DNA of 6,046 nt from Geobacter sp. (GCA_012026855.1 VEOV01000185.1:1-6046); one strand, 5' to 3'; positions 1-6,046 are shown, counted from the stretch's first letter. Program-made: numbers and translations. The notes: generated by a model from the sequence alone, not told the origin.

Positions 1-1055
1 CCAAGATGCTGCGTGACTGGGCGCGACGCCACGACATCAAGGACTTCTTCGACATCGGCGCCAATGGCGTCTGTCATGCCCTCTTTCCGGAAAAGGGGTA
101 CATCCGCACTGGCTACACCGTGATCATGGGCGATTCCCATACCTGTACCCATGGTGCTTTCGGTGCCTTTGCCGCCGGAGTGGGCACGACTGACCTGGCA
201 GTCGGCATCCTGAATGGTGTCTGCGCTTTTCGCGAACCGACACCCATCAGCATCAATGTCAGCGGCACTCTCCCCAAAGGGGTCTATGCCAAGGATGTCA
301 TCCTCCACATTATCGGCAAATTGACGGTCAACGGTGCCACCGACAAAGTCATGGAATTCCGCGGCAACGTCATTGACCAAATGACCATGGAGTCACGCAT
401 GACCCTGTGCAACATGGCAATCGAGGCAGGTGGCACTTCCGGTATCTGCATGCCTGACCAGGTAACCGTCGACTACCTCTGGCCGTTCATCAGCAGTGAT
501 TACGCCTCCAAGGAAGCCGCCCTGGCAGACTTCAGCAAGTGGTGCTCCGATGATGACGCTGTTTATGACAGCGTGCTTGAGATAGATGTCAACAACCTTG
601 AGCCAACGGTTACATTTGGCTACAAACCTGATCAGGTCAAACCGGTCAGCCAGTTCGTCGGCGAGAAGATCGATCAAGTCTACATCGGCTCCTGCACCAA
701 CGGCCGCCTCGAAGACCTGCGTATCGCCGCCCAGATCCTGAAAGGACGTAAGATTGCCGACGGCGTCCGCGGCATACTCTCTCCGGCTACCCCGGCCATT
801 TACCAGGCTGCCAACAAGGAAGGGATTATCGACATCTTCATGGAAGCCGGCTTCTGCGTCACCAACCCGACCTGCGGCGCCTGCCTGGGGATGAGCAACG
901 GTGTGCTCGCCGACGGTGAAACCTGCGCCTCCACCACCAACCGTAACTTCATGGGACGGATGGGCAAAGGTGGCATGGTACACCTGATGTCGCCGGCAAC
1001 CAGCGCAGCCTCGGCCATTGAAGGAAAGATTGCCGACCCGAGAAAATATCTTTAA
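1..1055 (+). CDS. leuC: 3-isopropylmalate dehydratase large subunit, 5'-truncated
   Basis: The large subunit of isopropylmalate isomerase moves the hydroxyl of 2-isopropylmalate to give 3-isopropylmalate, the second step of leucine synthesis in the cytoplasm. The enzyme often also acts on citramalate in the citramalate route to isoleucine. The frame is already open at the window edge (first whole codon at 3); the ATG at 6 is internal, and by comparison with compact family members of about 420 residues roughly 75 residues are missing. Visible aconitase-superfamily motifs are GDSHTCTHGAFGAF at 129-170, GSCTNGR with a cluster cysteine at 693-695, CGAC with cysteines at 873-875 and 882-884, and RNFMGRMG at 942-965. 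The three cysteines are the expected [4Fe-4S] ligands. The compact length points to the archaeal-like LeuC/homoaconitase branch rather than the 466-residue E. coli type, so a related hydro-lyase substrate cannot be fully excluded. leuD follows after 21 bases. Confidence 0.95.
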   Translation, partial: KMLRDWARRHDIKDFFDIGANGVCHALFPEKGYIRTGYTVIMGDSHTCTHGAFGAFAAGVGTTDLAVGILNGVCAFREPTPISINVSGTLPKGVYAKDVILHIIGKLTVNGATDKVMEFRGNVIDQMTMESRMTLCNMAIEAGGTSGICMPDQVTVDYLWPFISSDYASKEAALADFSKWCSDDDAVYDSVLEIDVNNLEPTVTFGYKPDQVKPVSQFVGEKIDQVYIGSCTNGRLEDLRIAAQILKGRKIADGVRGILSPATPAIYQAANKEGIIDIFMEAGFCVTNPTCGACLGMSNGVLADGETCASTTNRNFMGRMGKGGMVHLMSPATSAASAIEGKIADPRKYL

Positions 1056-1063
1056 TTCATTGC

Positions 1064-1069
1064 AAGGAG
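1064..1069 (+). promoter_or_regulatory. Ribosome binding site of leuD
   Basis: AAGGAG lies 7 bases before the ATG at 1077, in the 21-base gap after the leuC stop. It fixes the leuD start and shows that the two subunits are translated from one message with independent initiation. Confidence 0.85.
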
Positions 1070-1076
1070 TGCATAA

Positions 1077-1604
1077 ATGAAAACATTCGGAGGCCCGGTG
1101 CTTTTTCTCGACCGGAGCGACATCAATACCGACGAAATCATCCCGGCCAAATACCTGACCGAGATCACCAAACAGGATCTGAAACCGTACATCCTGGAAG
1201 ACCTGAAGCTCCCGGGTTTCGACCCCAAAGGGGACAAAACGAAAAACGCCAAGGTCATTGTCTCACGGGCCAACTTCGGCTGCGGCTCTTCCCGCGAGCA
1301 TGCCCCCTGGGTCTTTGAAGTGAACGGCATCACCGCCGTCATTGCCGAGTCTTTCGCCAGGATCTTCCGCCAGAACATGTTCAACTGCGGCATGGCAGCC
1401 ATCGAGCTGCCCAAGGCTGATCTCGACCTCATCTTCAGTCATGCCGAGGAGTCTGATGCGACTATGAGTATCGACATTGAGGCCCAGACACTCACCATGA
1501 GCGGTAACGGCAAATCCAAGACCTTCAGCTTCGAAATTTCCCAGTTCGACAAAGCACTGGTAATGGCCGGCGGCTGGGTTGATTACGCCGATACGAAATA
1601 CTGA
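1077..1604 (+). CDS. leuD: 3-isopropylmalate dehydratase small subunit
   Basis: The small (swivel-domain) subunit pairs with LeuC and carries substrate-binding residues of the isopropylmalate isomerase. The protein has 175 residues, close to the compact archaeal-like small subunits (about 165) and shorter than E. coli LeuD (about 200). Visible motifs are NTDEIIPAKYL at residues 17-27, the hallmark GCGSSREHAPW at 68-78, and AESFARIFRQNMFNCG at 90-105. The segment around YLTE (26-29) lies in the flexible loop that discriminates substrates among isopropylmalate isomerase, homoaconitase and citramalate isomerase relatives, so the substrate assignment rests mainly on the leuC partner. The start is set by AAGGAG at 1064. 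The gene ends in tandem in-frame stops (TGA then TAG, 1602-1607), and a strong terminator follows within 30 bases, making this the last gene of the operon. Confidence 0.95.
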   Translation: MKTFGGPVLFLDRSDINTDEIIPAKYLTEITKQDLKPYILEDLKLPGFDPKGDKTKNAKVIVSRANFGCGSSREHAPWVFEVNGITAVIAESFARIFRQNMFNCGMAAIELPKADLDLIFSHAEESDATMSIDIEAQTLTMSGNGKSKTFSFEISQFDKALVMAGGWVDYADTKY

Positions 1605-1631
1605 TAGCTCACTTAAAAATCTAAGCGAATG

Positions 1632-1662
1632 AAAACCCCCCGGCATCTTTCGGGGGGTTTTT
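1632..1662 (+). terminator. Rho-independent terminator after leuD
   Basis: An 11-bp perfect stem pairs 1632-1642 (AAAACCCCCCG) with 1651-1661 (CGGGGGGTTTT) around an 8-base loop (1643-1650). The downstream arm runs into five T (1658-1662). The A-run before the stem could give partial activity on the other strand as well. It lies 28 bases after the leuD stop and separates the leu operon from the repeat-protein gene. Confidence 0.93.
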
Positions 1663-1729
1663 CCATTCAGTGAAACAGGCAGATTTAATGTAACCATGTT
1701 CTGTTTTCAATCGCAAATTCTTTAAAATG

Positions 1730-1738
1730 TGATAAAAT
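1730..1738 (+). promoter_or_regulatory. Candidate extended -10 promoter element
   Basis: TGATAAAAT reads as an extended -10 (TGn plus TAAAAT, hexamer 1733-1738) in the AT-rich leader. No good -35 hexamer sits at 16-18 bases spacing; the sequence there is ATCGCA. A transcript from about 1745 would have a leader of roughly 90 bases. This is a motif match only, and it is the best candidate for separate transcription of the downstream gene. Confidence 0.35.
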
Positions 1739-1822
1739 TTATTTCCTTTTAGTTTCGCTATTAAGCCGAGGTGAATCATAACCACAAGCTAGACATACTG
1801 ATATTACATCAGGCCTTGCATC

Positions 1823-1828
1823 AAGGAG
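1823..1828 (+). promoter_or_regulatory. Ribosome binding site of the repeat-protein gene
   Basis: AAGGAG sits 6 bases before the ATG at 1835. The match and spacing are near ideal, and the codons that follow give a signal peptide, so this decides the start over the later in-frame ATG at 1925, which has no such site. Confidence 0.85.
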
Positions 1829-1834
1829 CCCGCT

Positions 1835-1921
1835 ATGCTGATCAGACACGCTTGCAACACTTTGATTTCTTGCATATTTATTTCAGTACTTTTTCTTTTC
1901 AGCAGCAACCTTGCGGCTGCA
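1835..1921 (+). other. Signal peptide (Sec-type)
   Basis: Residues 1-29 have a short n-region with Arg4 and His5, a long hydrophobic core (about residues 10-22, rich in Ile, Phe, Leu and Val) and a small-residue c-region ending NLAAA before His30. Signal peptidase I cleavage after Ala29 is likely. This sends the protein across the inner membrane; whether it then crosses the outer membrane cannot be judged without the C-terminus. Confidence 0.85.
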
Positions 1922-4900
1922 CATATGATCAAAGCCACAGTTGCCGGAAATCCAGCTGACTATATTGGCTACAATGGGGTCACTGGCAAGGTTTACGCTG
2001 TCTCATCCGGATCCAGCACAGTGCAGGTCTTTAACAGCTACAGCAGCTCATCAACAACCATTACCCTACCCAATTCGGGTCCGCTTAATGCAGTTGTCAA
2101 TCAGAACAATAACAAGATTTATACGCGGCATTTTACTTCCACCGGTGGTGTGACTGTAATTGACGGTGTCACCAATTCTACAACCTATGTTAGCACCGGC
2201 ATGAACCCATCAGGAATTGCCCTCAACACAGCAACCAACAAACTCTACGTCGCAAATAGCGGTAGCAATACAGTATCGGTTATCGACGGCAGTACAAATC
2301 TGTTAATCACCAATATCAATGTCGGCAGCAATCCACAGGCAGTTGCCATAGACAGCTCCAGAAACAGAATTTACGTTGCCAACGCTACCAGCTACACTGT
2401 CTCCATAATCGACGGCAGCAGTGACACTGTTATCCCAACACCAATTACTGTCGGCACTTTCCCTTACAGGTTGGCAGTAAATGAAATCACAAACAGGATC
2501 TATGTTGCCAACAACAGCAGCAACGATGTCAGCATCATTGACGGTTCAACCTTAAGCGTCACGGCGACTGTCGCTGTCGGTACAAACCCCACATCCGTAG
2601 GGATCGACACGCTGAACAATCTTGCCTATATTGCCAACAGCAACAGCGCCTTCACATCCGTAATCAGAGGCATTGACAACAGCGTCTATCAAATTCCTTT
2701 CAATGCCATATCCTTTGCTGTCAATCAATCAACCGGCATAAGCTATCTAGCCAACAGCAACAATCCGGCAATTCTGCCAATAGCTGATGGTAGTACAGGC
2801 TCCTATTCCGTTTTCCGGCCACCGACACCGGTAAATGAGATTGCACTGGACAGCAGCAAAAACACGGCTTACCTGGCAACTTCCACCGGCATTCTTATTC
2901 TGGACAGCAACCAATATGCCCTGACAACAAGCACCTACTCACCTGATTTCGGCAGTGGCACAGTTGCCGCAACCCCTTCCGGGTCCATTCTATCTGCAGG
3001 CACTGTCGTTACCCTACAGGCTGCCCCTGCTCTCGGCTCATACTTCTCAGGCTGGAGCGGGGCCTGTACCGGAAACCTCTCTTTAACCTGTAAACTCACA
3101 ATGGATGGTGTGAAAGCGGCAACTGCCAATTTCACCACCACTCCGCCGACAGCCGCAACCTGGTCCAAAAGCCTTGGCAATCCGTCAACCGACGACTCTT
3201 TCAAAGCGGTGCGGCAAACAGCCGATGGCGGTTATGTCATGGCCGGCAGCTACGGATACAATGGTGGAGTCAGCCAGGATTTCTGGGTCGTCAAGATGAA
3301 TTCAGACGGCACTGTGGCGTGGCAGAAAAGCTATAACGGCAGCTATGACAGCTTCAGTCTCAATGGCAATGAATCGGCAAATTCCATCCAGCAAACAGCT
3401 GATGGCGGATACATCCTGGCAGGTACGACGATGATTAACGGCGGCAGCCGTGGATGGCTTCTCAGACTGGATTCACTTGGCAACAATCTCTGGAACCGCC
3501 CCATCGGAGCAGATGACGCATCATACAGCAGTTTCTCTTCAGTGCAGCAGACAAGCGATGGGGGCTTCATCGCCTCCGGCAGCGCCAATAGCAACATCTG
3601 GCTGGTAAAGACCACCTCAACAGGAGTCATCGAATGGCAGAAAGAGGTGCTGTCCGGTGCCGGCAACAGTGTCGTCCAGACCTCTGATGATGGCTATATT
3701 GTCGCTGGAGGCACACTCCTGACAAAGTTCTCGGCAAACGGCTCGGCAGTATGGCAGTCGCAGCTGAGCGGTGTGACCATGACATCGGTTGTGCAGAACC
3801 TTGATGGCAGTTATGCAGCAGGCGGGTACTCGGCTGTGGCCAGTGCCGGCGGCAACGATGTCTGGGTTGCCAAAATTGACGCCACCGGCGCAAACATAAT
3901 CTGGCAGAAGAGCCTTGGAGGAAGCGGCAATGAGTATGGCACCTCACTACAGCAGACCACTGATGGCGGCTATATAGTTGGTGGCTACTCAGATGCTCTT
4001 GGCGCTGGACTCCAGGACATTCTGCTTATCAAGTTGGATGCCACCGGCGCACTTCAAGGATCGCATACTTATGGCGGCACATCCTTTGACAGCGGTGCTG
4101 CTGTTCAGCAGACTGCCGATGGCGGCATTATCCTCGTTGGGCAGACCTATGTAGGCACTGCAACGTATAAAAATGACGGCTGGGCAATGAAACTTGACGC
4201 AACCGGCATGATGACCGGCTGCGAAGCCAGCGCCATACTGACTCCTGCCCTGACTGTCGTTGACCCCGGCATAACTATTGTCCAATCAGCAACTTCTTCA
4301 GGCAACGTGACCAACAAGTTTGCTGCCACCTTCTCTACTGCACCAATAGACACCTCTGTAGCCGCTGTATCCGGATCAGTCTGCTATGTTACGTCTTATC
4401 CAGTCGACGGCAAACTGACAGTTGTGCCGGGCAACACCCAGGTAGAACTTTTCTGGACACCGGCCACCTCTGCAATTGGGATAACATTTTACAAAGTTGC
4501 CAAAGGGATCAATGGATTCTCATTGTTGACCGACTGTTCAACCGGCGTTGACGTTGGCAATGTCACCAGCTATCTCGACAATACCCCCCCCCTGATAAAT
4601 GACCAGAAATACTACTACCGCGTCTGTGCAGTTGATGCTTTTACAGCTGTATCGGCAGGAGTCACAGCCTCGGCAACACCTTCGGCCACACTCAACTCGC
4701 TCACAGTTATCAAAAGTGGCACCGGCTCCGGTAAAGTCAGCAGCATAGCAGGTAATCTTGATTGCGGTGTTGTCTGTGCCAATAATTATCCAACGGGTTC
4801 AGTAGTTACCTTGACCGCCGCTCCTGCGGCAGGCTCATATTTTAACGGCTGGAGCGGCGCCTGTGCAGGCACTTCGTCACTCACCTGCAAAGTCACCATG

Positions 4901-6046
4901 ACGGCAGCTGCAAACATCACTGCCGACTTTATCACCACCCCACCGGCTTCAGTCCCGACCTGGTCAAAAGTACTCCACTCGTCCGGCGTTGATATTGCCT
5001 GGGCAGTTAGGGAAACAGCTGACGGCGGCGCAGTTATTGCCGGAGAAAAAAACAGCGCCGCATGGATCATTAAACTCACTTCAAGCGGCTCAATACAGTG
5101 GCAAAACACCTATGGCAACGCAGGTTACTACCGGATAAACGATATTCAACTGGCAGCCGATGGCGGCTACATAACCGCAGGAACCGGCAGTTCATCCTCG
5201 TGGATCATGAATCTGGCTGCCGACGGCTCTATAAACTGGGAGAACACCTACATAGGCGTTTACCCCGGAGAAGCCTACAGTGCCCAGCAGACCTCCGATG
5301 GAGGCTATATTTTCACCGGCTATCTGTCTCCGGGCATCTCAAACATTGATGCACTGGTTGTCAAGCTGGATGCAGCAGGCAATGTCAGCTGGGACAAGAC
5401 TTATGGCAGCAGCACCGGTGGAGAATACGCCTACTCCATAAGACAGACTGCTGATGGCGGATATATCGTTGGCGGAAAGATTGAAACTGCGTTTATCACT
5501 TACGACGCCTGGGCAATGAAGCTTTTCACGGATGGCAGTATTGACTGGCAGAAGCGTTTCAACATAAATAGCTACTATAGCCAGATTAATTCCATTGAGC
5601 CTGCCAGTGACGGCGGCTTTATTGCCGTTGGAAAGAACAACCTTGACGCCTGGATTGTAAAGCTTGGCGGTTTTGGCAGTTTACAGTGGCAGAACTCTTA
5701 TAACCATTTCGGTAATCAGGGAGCAGGGTCTGTAGTCGAAGCATCGGACGGCAGCTATGTTTTTGCATCCAAAGGTGCACTGGCAAGTGTCAGTTCTGAC
5801 GGGACATCATTACTCTGGCAGCGTGACTACGCCTATGTAAACGGCGATGCTCTTCACTCGGTTCAGGCCACTGCAGATGGCGGTTATATTGCCGTAGGCG
5901 CCTCCGGCGCATCGATTGACTCGGACATCTGGCTCCTCAAAACAGACACAAACGGTTTCATTTCAGGCTGGACGAGAAGCATCACCTCTACATTTTCAAC
6001 AACTGCTGTTTCTCCAACTGATACAACTTTTACCTATACGCCGGCA
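1835..6046 (+). CDS. Giant secreted multi-propeller protein with FN3 and InlB-like repeats, 3'-truncated
   Basis: The reading frame is unbroken for 1404 codons and runs off the window without a stop, so the real protein is larger. Layout by residue: 1-29 signal peptide; about 33-360 YVTN-type beta-propeller (eight units); about 361-436 divergent InlB-type B-repeat; about 442-795 seven-unit DGGY-type propeller; 796-857 Ser/Thr/Val-rich linker with Cys796 and Cys850; 858-950 FN3-like domain; 956-1033 second B-repeat; 1042-1378 second seven-unit propeller; 1379-1404 start of a second linker. The composition is rich in Ser, Thr, Gly, Asn and Ala and the cysteines are sparse, some closely paired, typical of exported proteins. 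These folds usually serve as scaffolds or for binding and adhesion. I see no protease, glycosidase, heme (CXXCH) or anchoring motif. It has its own ribosome site and probably its own promoter downstream of the leu terminator, with no visible partner gene. Function is unknown; a surface or matrix role is inference. Confidence 0.9.
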   Translation, partial: MLIRHACNTLISCIFISVLFLFSSNLAAAHMIKATVAGNPADYIGYNGVTGKVYAVSSGSSTVQVFNSYSSSSTTITLPNSGPLNAVVNQNNNKIYTRHFTSTGGVTVIDGVTNSTTYVSTGMNPSGIALNTATNKLYVANSGSNTVSVIDGSTNLLITNINVGSNPQAVAIDSSRNRIYVANATSYTVSIIDGSSDTVIPTPITVGTFPYRLAVNEITNRIYVANNSSNDVSIIDGSTLSVTATVAVGTNPTSVGIDTLNNLAYIANSNSAFTSVIRGIDNSVYQIPFNAISFAVNQSTGISYLANSNNPAILPIADGSTGSYSVFRPPTPVNEIALDSSKNTAYLATSTGILILDSNQYALTTSTYSPDFGSGTVAATPSGSILSAGTVVTLQAAPALGSYFSGWSGACTGNLSLTCKLTMDGVKAATANFTTTPPTAATWSKSLGNPSTDDSFKAVRQTADGGYVMAGSYGYNGGVSQDFWVVKMNSDGTVAWQKSYNGSYDSFSLNGNESANSIQQTADGGYILAGTTMINGGSRGWLLRLDSLGNNLWNRPIGADDASYSSFSSVQQTSDGGFIASGSANSNIWLVKTTSTGVIEWQKEVLSGAGNSVVQTSDDGYIVAGGTLLTKFSANGSAVWQSQLSGVTMTSVVQNLDGSYAAGGYSAVASAGGNDVWVAKIDATGANIIWQKSLGGSGNEYGTSLQQTTDGGYIVGGYSDALGAGLQDILLIKLDATGALQGSHTYGGTSFDSGAAVQQTADGGIILVGQTYVGTATYKNDGWAMKLDATGMMTGCEASAILTPALTVVDPGITIVQSATSSGNVTNKFAATFSTAPIDTSVAAVSGSVCYVTSYPVDGKLTVVPGNTQVELFWTPATSAIGITFYKVAKGINGFSLLTDCSTGVDVGNVTSYLDNTPPLINDQKYYYRVCAVDAFTAVSAGVTASATPSATLNSLTVIKSGTGSGKVSSIAGNLDCGVVCANNYPTGSVVTLTAAPAAGSYFNGWSGACAGTSSLTCKVTMTAAANITADFITTPPASVPTWSKVLHSSGVDIAWAVRETADGGAVIAGEKNSAAWIIKLTSSGSIQWQNTYGNAGYYRINDIQLAADGGYITAGTGSSSSWIMNLAADGSINWENTYIGVYPGEAYSAQQTSDGGYIFTGYLSPGISNIDALVVKLDAAGNVSWDKTYGSSTGGEYAYSIRQTADGGYIVGGKIETAFITYDAWAMKLFTDGSIDWQKRFNINSYYSQINSIEPASDGGFIAVGKNNLDAWIVKLGGFGSLQWQNSYNHFGNQGAGSVVEASDGSYVFASKGALASVSSDGTSLLWQRDYAYVNGDALHSVQATADGGYIAVGASGASIDSDIWLLKTDTNGFISGWTRSITSTFSTTAVSPTDTTFTYTPA
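1931..2914 (+). repeat. YVTN-type beta-propeller, eight units
   Basis: Eight tandem units are marked by a Tyr in an N-x-x-Y-V-A-N-like strand, at residues 54, 96, 138, 180, 223, 265, 304 and 346. The spacing is 42, 42, 42, 43, 42, 39 and 42. The central units are the clearest: N-P-x-x-V/I-A-I/L-x-x-x-x-N-R/K-I/L-YVAN, then x-V-S-V/I-IDGS. This matches the roughly 40-residue YVTN repeat known from archaeal surface-layer proteins and bacterial YncE-like proteins. The first two and last three units are more diverged. The fold is expected to be a closed disc of four-stranded blades, commonly used as a binding platform. Confidence 0.85.
2915..3142 (+). repeat. Divergent InlB-type B-repeat, copy 1
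   Basis: Residues about 361-436. The core GTVVTLQAAPALGSYFSGWSG, with the Trp at residue 407, is followed by Cys411 and Cys419 and ends in T-A-N-F. This is the pattern of the 'bacterial repeat'/divergent InlB B-repeat family, small beta-rich spacers in surface proteins. It lacks the first cysteine pair seen in copy 2 and is shorter by roughly eight residues at that place. Confidence 0.75.
3158..4219 (+). repeat. DGGY-type beta-propeller A, seven units
   Basis: Residues about 442-795. Each unit has the pattern Q-Q-T-x-DGGY-I-x-x-G, a variable loop, D-x-W-x-x-K-L/M-x-x-x-G, then W-Q-K-S-x-G. The DGGY-type motif begins at residues 464, 523, 575, 619 (D-D-G-Y), 657 (D-G-S-Y), 710 and 762 (D-G-G-I). 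The fourth unit is the shortest and has lost the usual G-x-x-D-x-W loop. The pattern resembles SBBP-like propeller repeats found in archaeal and deltaproteobacterial exported proteins. Seven units fit a closed seven-bladed propeller. Confidence 0.8.
4220..4405 (+). other. Inter-domain linker with two cysteines
   Basis: Residues 796-857 start at Cys796 directly after the last blade and are rich in Thr, Ser, Val and Ala, with a second cysteine at 850. No known domain is recognised. The first part resembles the last residues in the window (1379-1404), sharing a T-x-V-x-P-x-x-T pattern after the propeller. Confidence 0.5.
4406..4684 (+). other. Fibronectin type III-like domain
   Basis: Residues 858-950. 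It opens with a P-G-N-T-Q-V-E-L-F-W strand (Trp874), has the Y-K-V-A-K strand, and near the end a K-Y-Y-Y-R-V-C-A-V-D strand (Tyr926-928) followed by V-S-A-G-V-T-A-S-A-T-P, all usual for bacterial FN3 modules. Cys901 and Cys931 could form a disulfide. FN3 modules serve as spacers or ligand-binding units in secreted proteins. A run of nine C lies inside this domain. Confidence 0.78.
4584..4592 (+). repeat. Nine-C homopolymer inside the coding frame
   Basis: Nine consecutive C encode part of Thr917, Pro918, Pro919 and the first base of Leu920. The frame is intact with nine. Loss of one C puts TGA at 4593-4595 in frame at once; gain of one C gives TGA at 4600-4602 in frame. It is the longest homopolymer I saw in the gene. 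Confidence 0.9.
4700..4933 (+). repeat. Divergent InlB-type B-repeat, copy 2
   Basis: Residues 956-1033. The core GSVVTLTAAPAAGSYFNGWSG is nearly the same as in copy 1, followed by Cys1010 and Cys1018 with the same spacing of eight. This copy also has a D-C-G-V-V-C loop (Cys977 and Cys981), the full-length form of the family, so two disulfides are possible. It ends in T-A-D-F-I-T-T-P-P, as copy 1 ends in T-A-N-F-T-T-T-P-P. Confidence 0.8.
4958..5968 (+). repeat. DGGY-type beta-propeller B, seven units
   Basis: Residues about 1042-1378, entered by P-T-W-S-K just as propeller A is entered by A-T-W-S-K. DGGY-type motifs begin at residues 1063 (D-G-G-A), 1109, 1155, 1207, 1259 (D-G-G-F), 1305 (D-G-S-Y) and 1348. 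The spacing is 46, 46, 52, 52, 46 and 43 residues. Each unit continues with x-W-x-x-K-L and W-Q/W-x-N/K-x-Y-G. Seven units again fit one closed disc, so propellers A and B appear to be diverged copies. Confidence 0.8.

Larger units (their letters stand above)
1663..1834 (+). other. Intergenic leader upstream of the repeat-protein gene
   Basis: These 172 bases lie between the leuD terminator and the ATG at 1835. The part from about 1680 to 1760 is clearly AT-rich compared with both flanks, as expected for a promoter region. I see no convincing small gene, riboswitch core or operator palindrome here, only the weak promoter candidate and the ribosome site listed separately. Confidence 0.6.

Noticed and set aside
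393..983. Long reverse-strand open frame (about 196 codons) within leuC, and others antisense to leuD
   Set aside because: They lie wholly opposite clearly coding, motif-bearing genes, have no ribosome site or recognisable domain, and are a normal by-product of codon bias.
1663..1834. Cyclic-di-GMP (GEMM) or other riboswitch in the leader
   Set aside because: Such switches often precede surface-protein genes in Geobacter-like bacteria, so I looked for the conserved GEMM core, but neither conserved segment nor a matching stem is present.
1862..1873. L-I-S-C at residues 10-13 as a lipoprotein lipobox
   Set aside because: The hydrophobic core lies mostly after the cysteine instead of before it, and a better signal peptidase I site (A-A-A before His30) follows. 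A plain Sec signal is the better reading.
1771..1959. Short forward frame from a GTG at 1771
   Set aside because: No ribosome site at a useful distance, composition that does not look like a protein, and it overlaps the signal-peptide codons of the well-supported gene at 1835 in another frame.
1941..2153. Forward frame of 70 codons inside the repeat-protein gene
   Set aside because: It lies in a different frame from the unbroken propeller-coding frame and shows no domain or start signal.
3158..4219. PQQ-type dehydrogenase or kelch oxidase propeller
   Set aside because: The W-Q-K motifs look superficially like PQQ repeats, but the A-x-D-x-x-T-G-x-x-x-W signature and any catalytic residues are absent; the DGGY pattern fits a non-enzymatic propeller better.
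3158..5968. CRISPR array or simple DNA tandem repeat
   Set aside because: The repeats are diverged protein-level blades with unequal spacing and an intact reading frame; there are no identical short repeats with unique spacers.

Overview
The window holds the end of a leucine-biosynthesis operon followed by the first 1404 codons of a very large secreted repeat protein. Both genes are on the + strand and both are cut by the window edges. Organism: the compact LeuC/LeuD pair, the moderate GC content, the AAGGAG ribosome sites and the giant exported protein built of beta-propellers, FN3 and InlB-like repeats all fit a Geobacter-type bacterium (Desulfuromonadia, formerly Deltaproteobacteria). This is inferred from protein style; no marker gene is present.

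Region 1 (1-1662): the C-terminal part of leuC, then leuD 21 bases downstream with its own strong ribosome site, then a textbook rho-independent terminator. The two proteins form the [4Fe-4S] isopropylmalate isomerase. The terminator closes the operon at this end, and leuB is not in the window.

Region 2 (1663-1834): an AT-rich intergenic leader with a weak extended -10 promoter candidate and a perfect AAGGAG site 6 bases before an ATG at 1835.

Region 3 (1835-6046): one uninterrupted reading frame, still open at the window end. In order it encodes: a signal peptide; an N-terminal YVTN-type propeller of eight evenly spaced units; a divergent InlB-type B-repeat; a seven-unit propeller of the 'Q-T-x-DGGY-I-x-x-G' type; a linker; an FN3-like domain; a second B-repeat; a second seven-unit propeller; and the start of what looks like a second copy of the linker. 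The B-repeat + propeller + linker block is therefore a tandemly duplicated super-module. A run of nine C inside the FN3 codons is flanked so that a one-base slip in either direction gives a stop within a few codons. The protein is probably extracellular or surface-exposed, with a structural, adhesive or binding role. No catalytic motif, dockerin, LPXTG or autotransporter domain is visible, but the C-terminus is missing.

The two regions look functionally unrelated. No defence, mobile, CRISPR or RNA gene was found.
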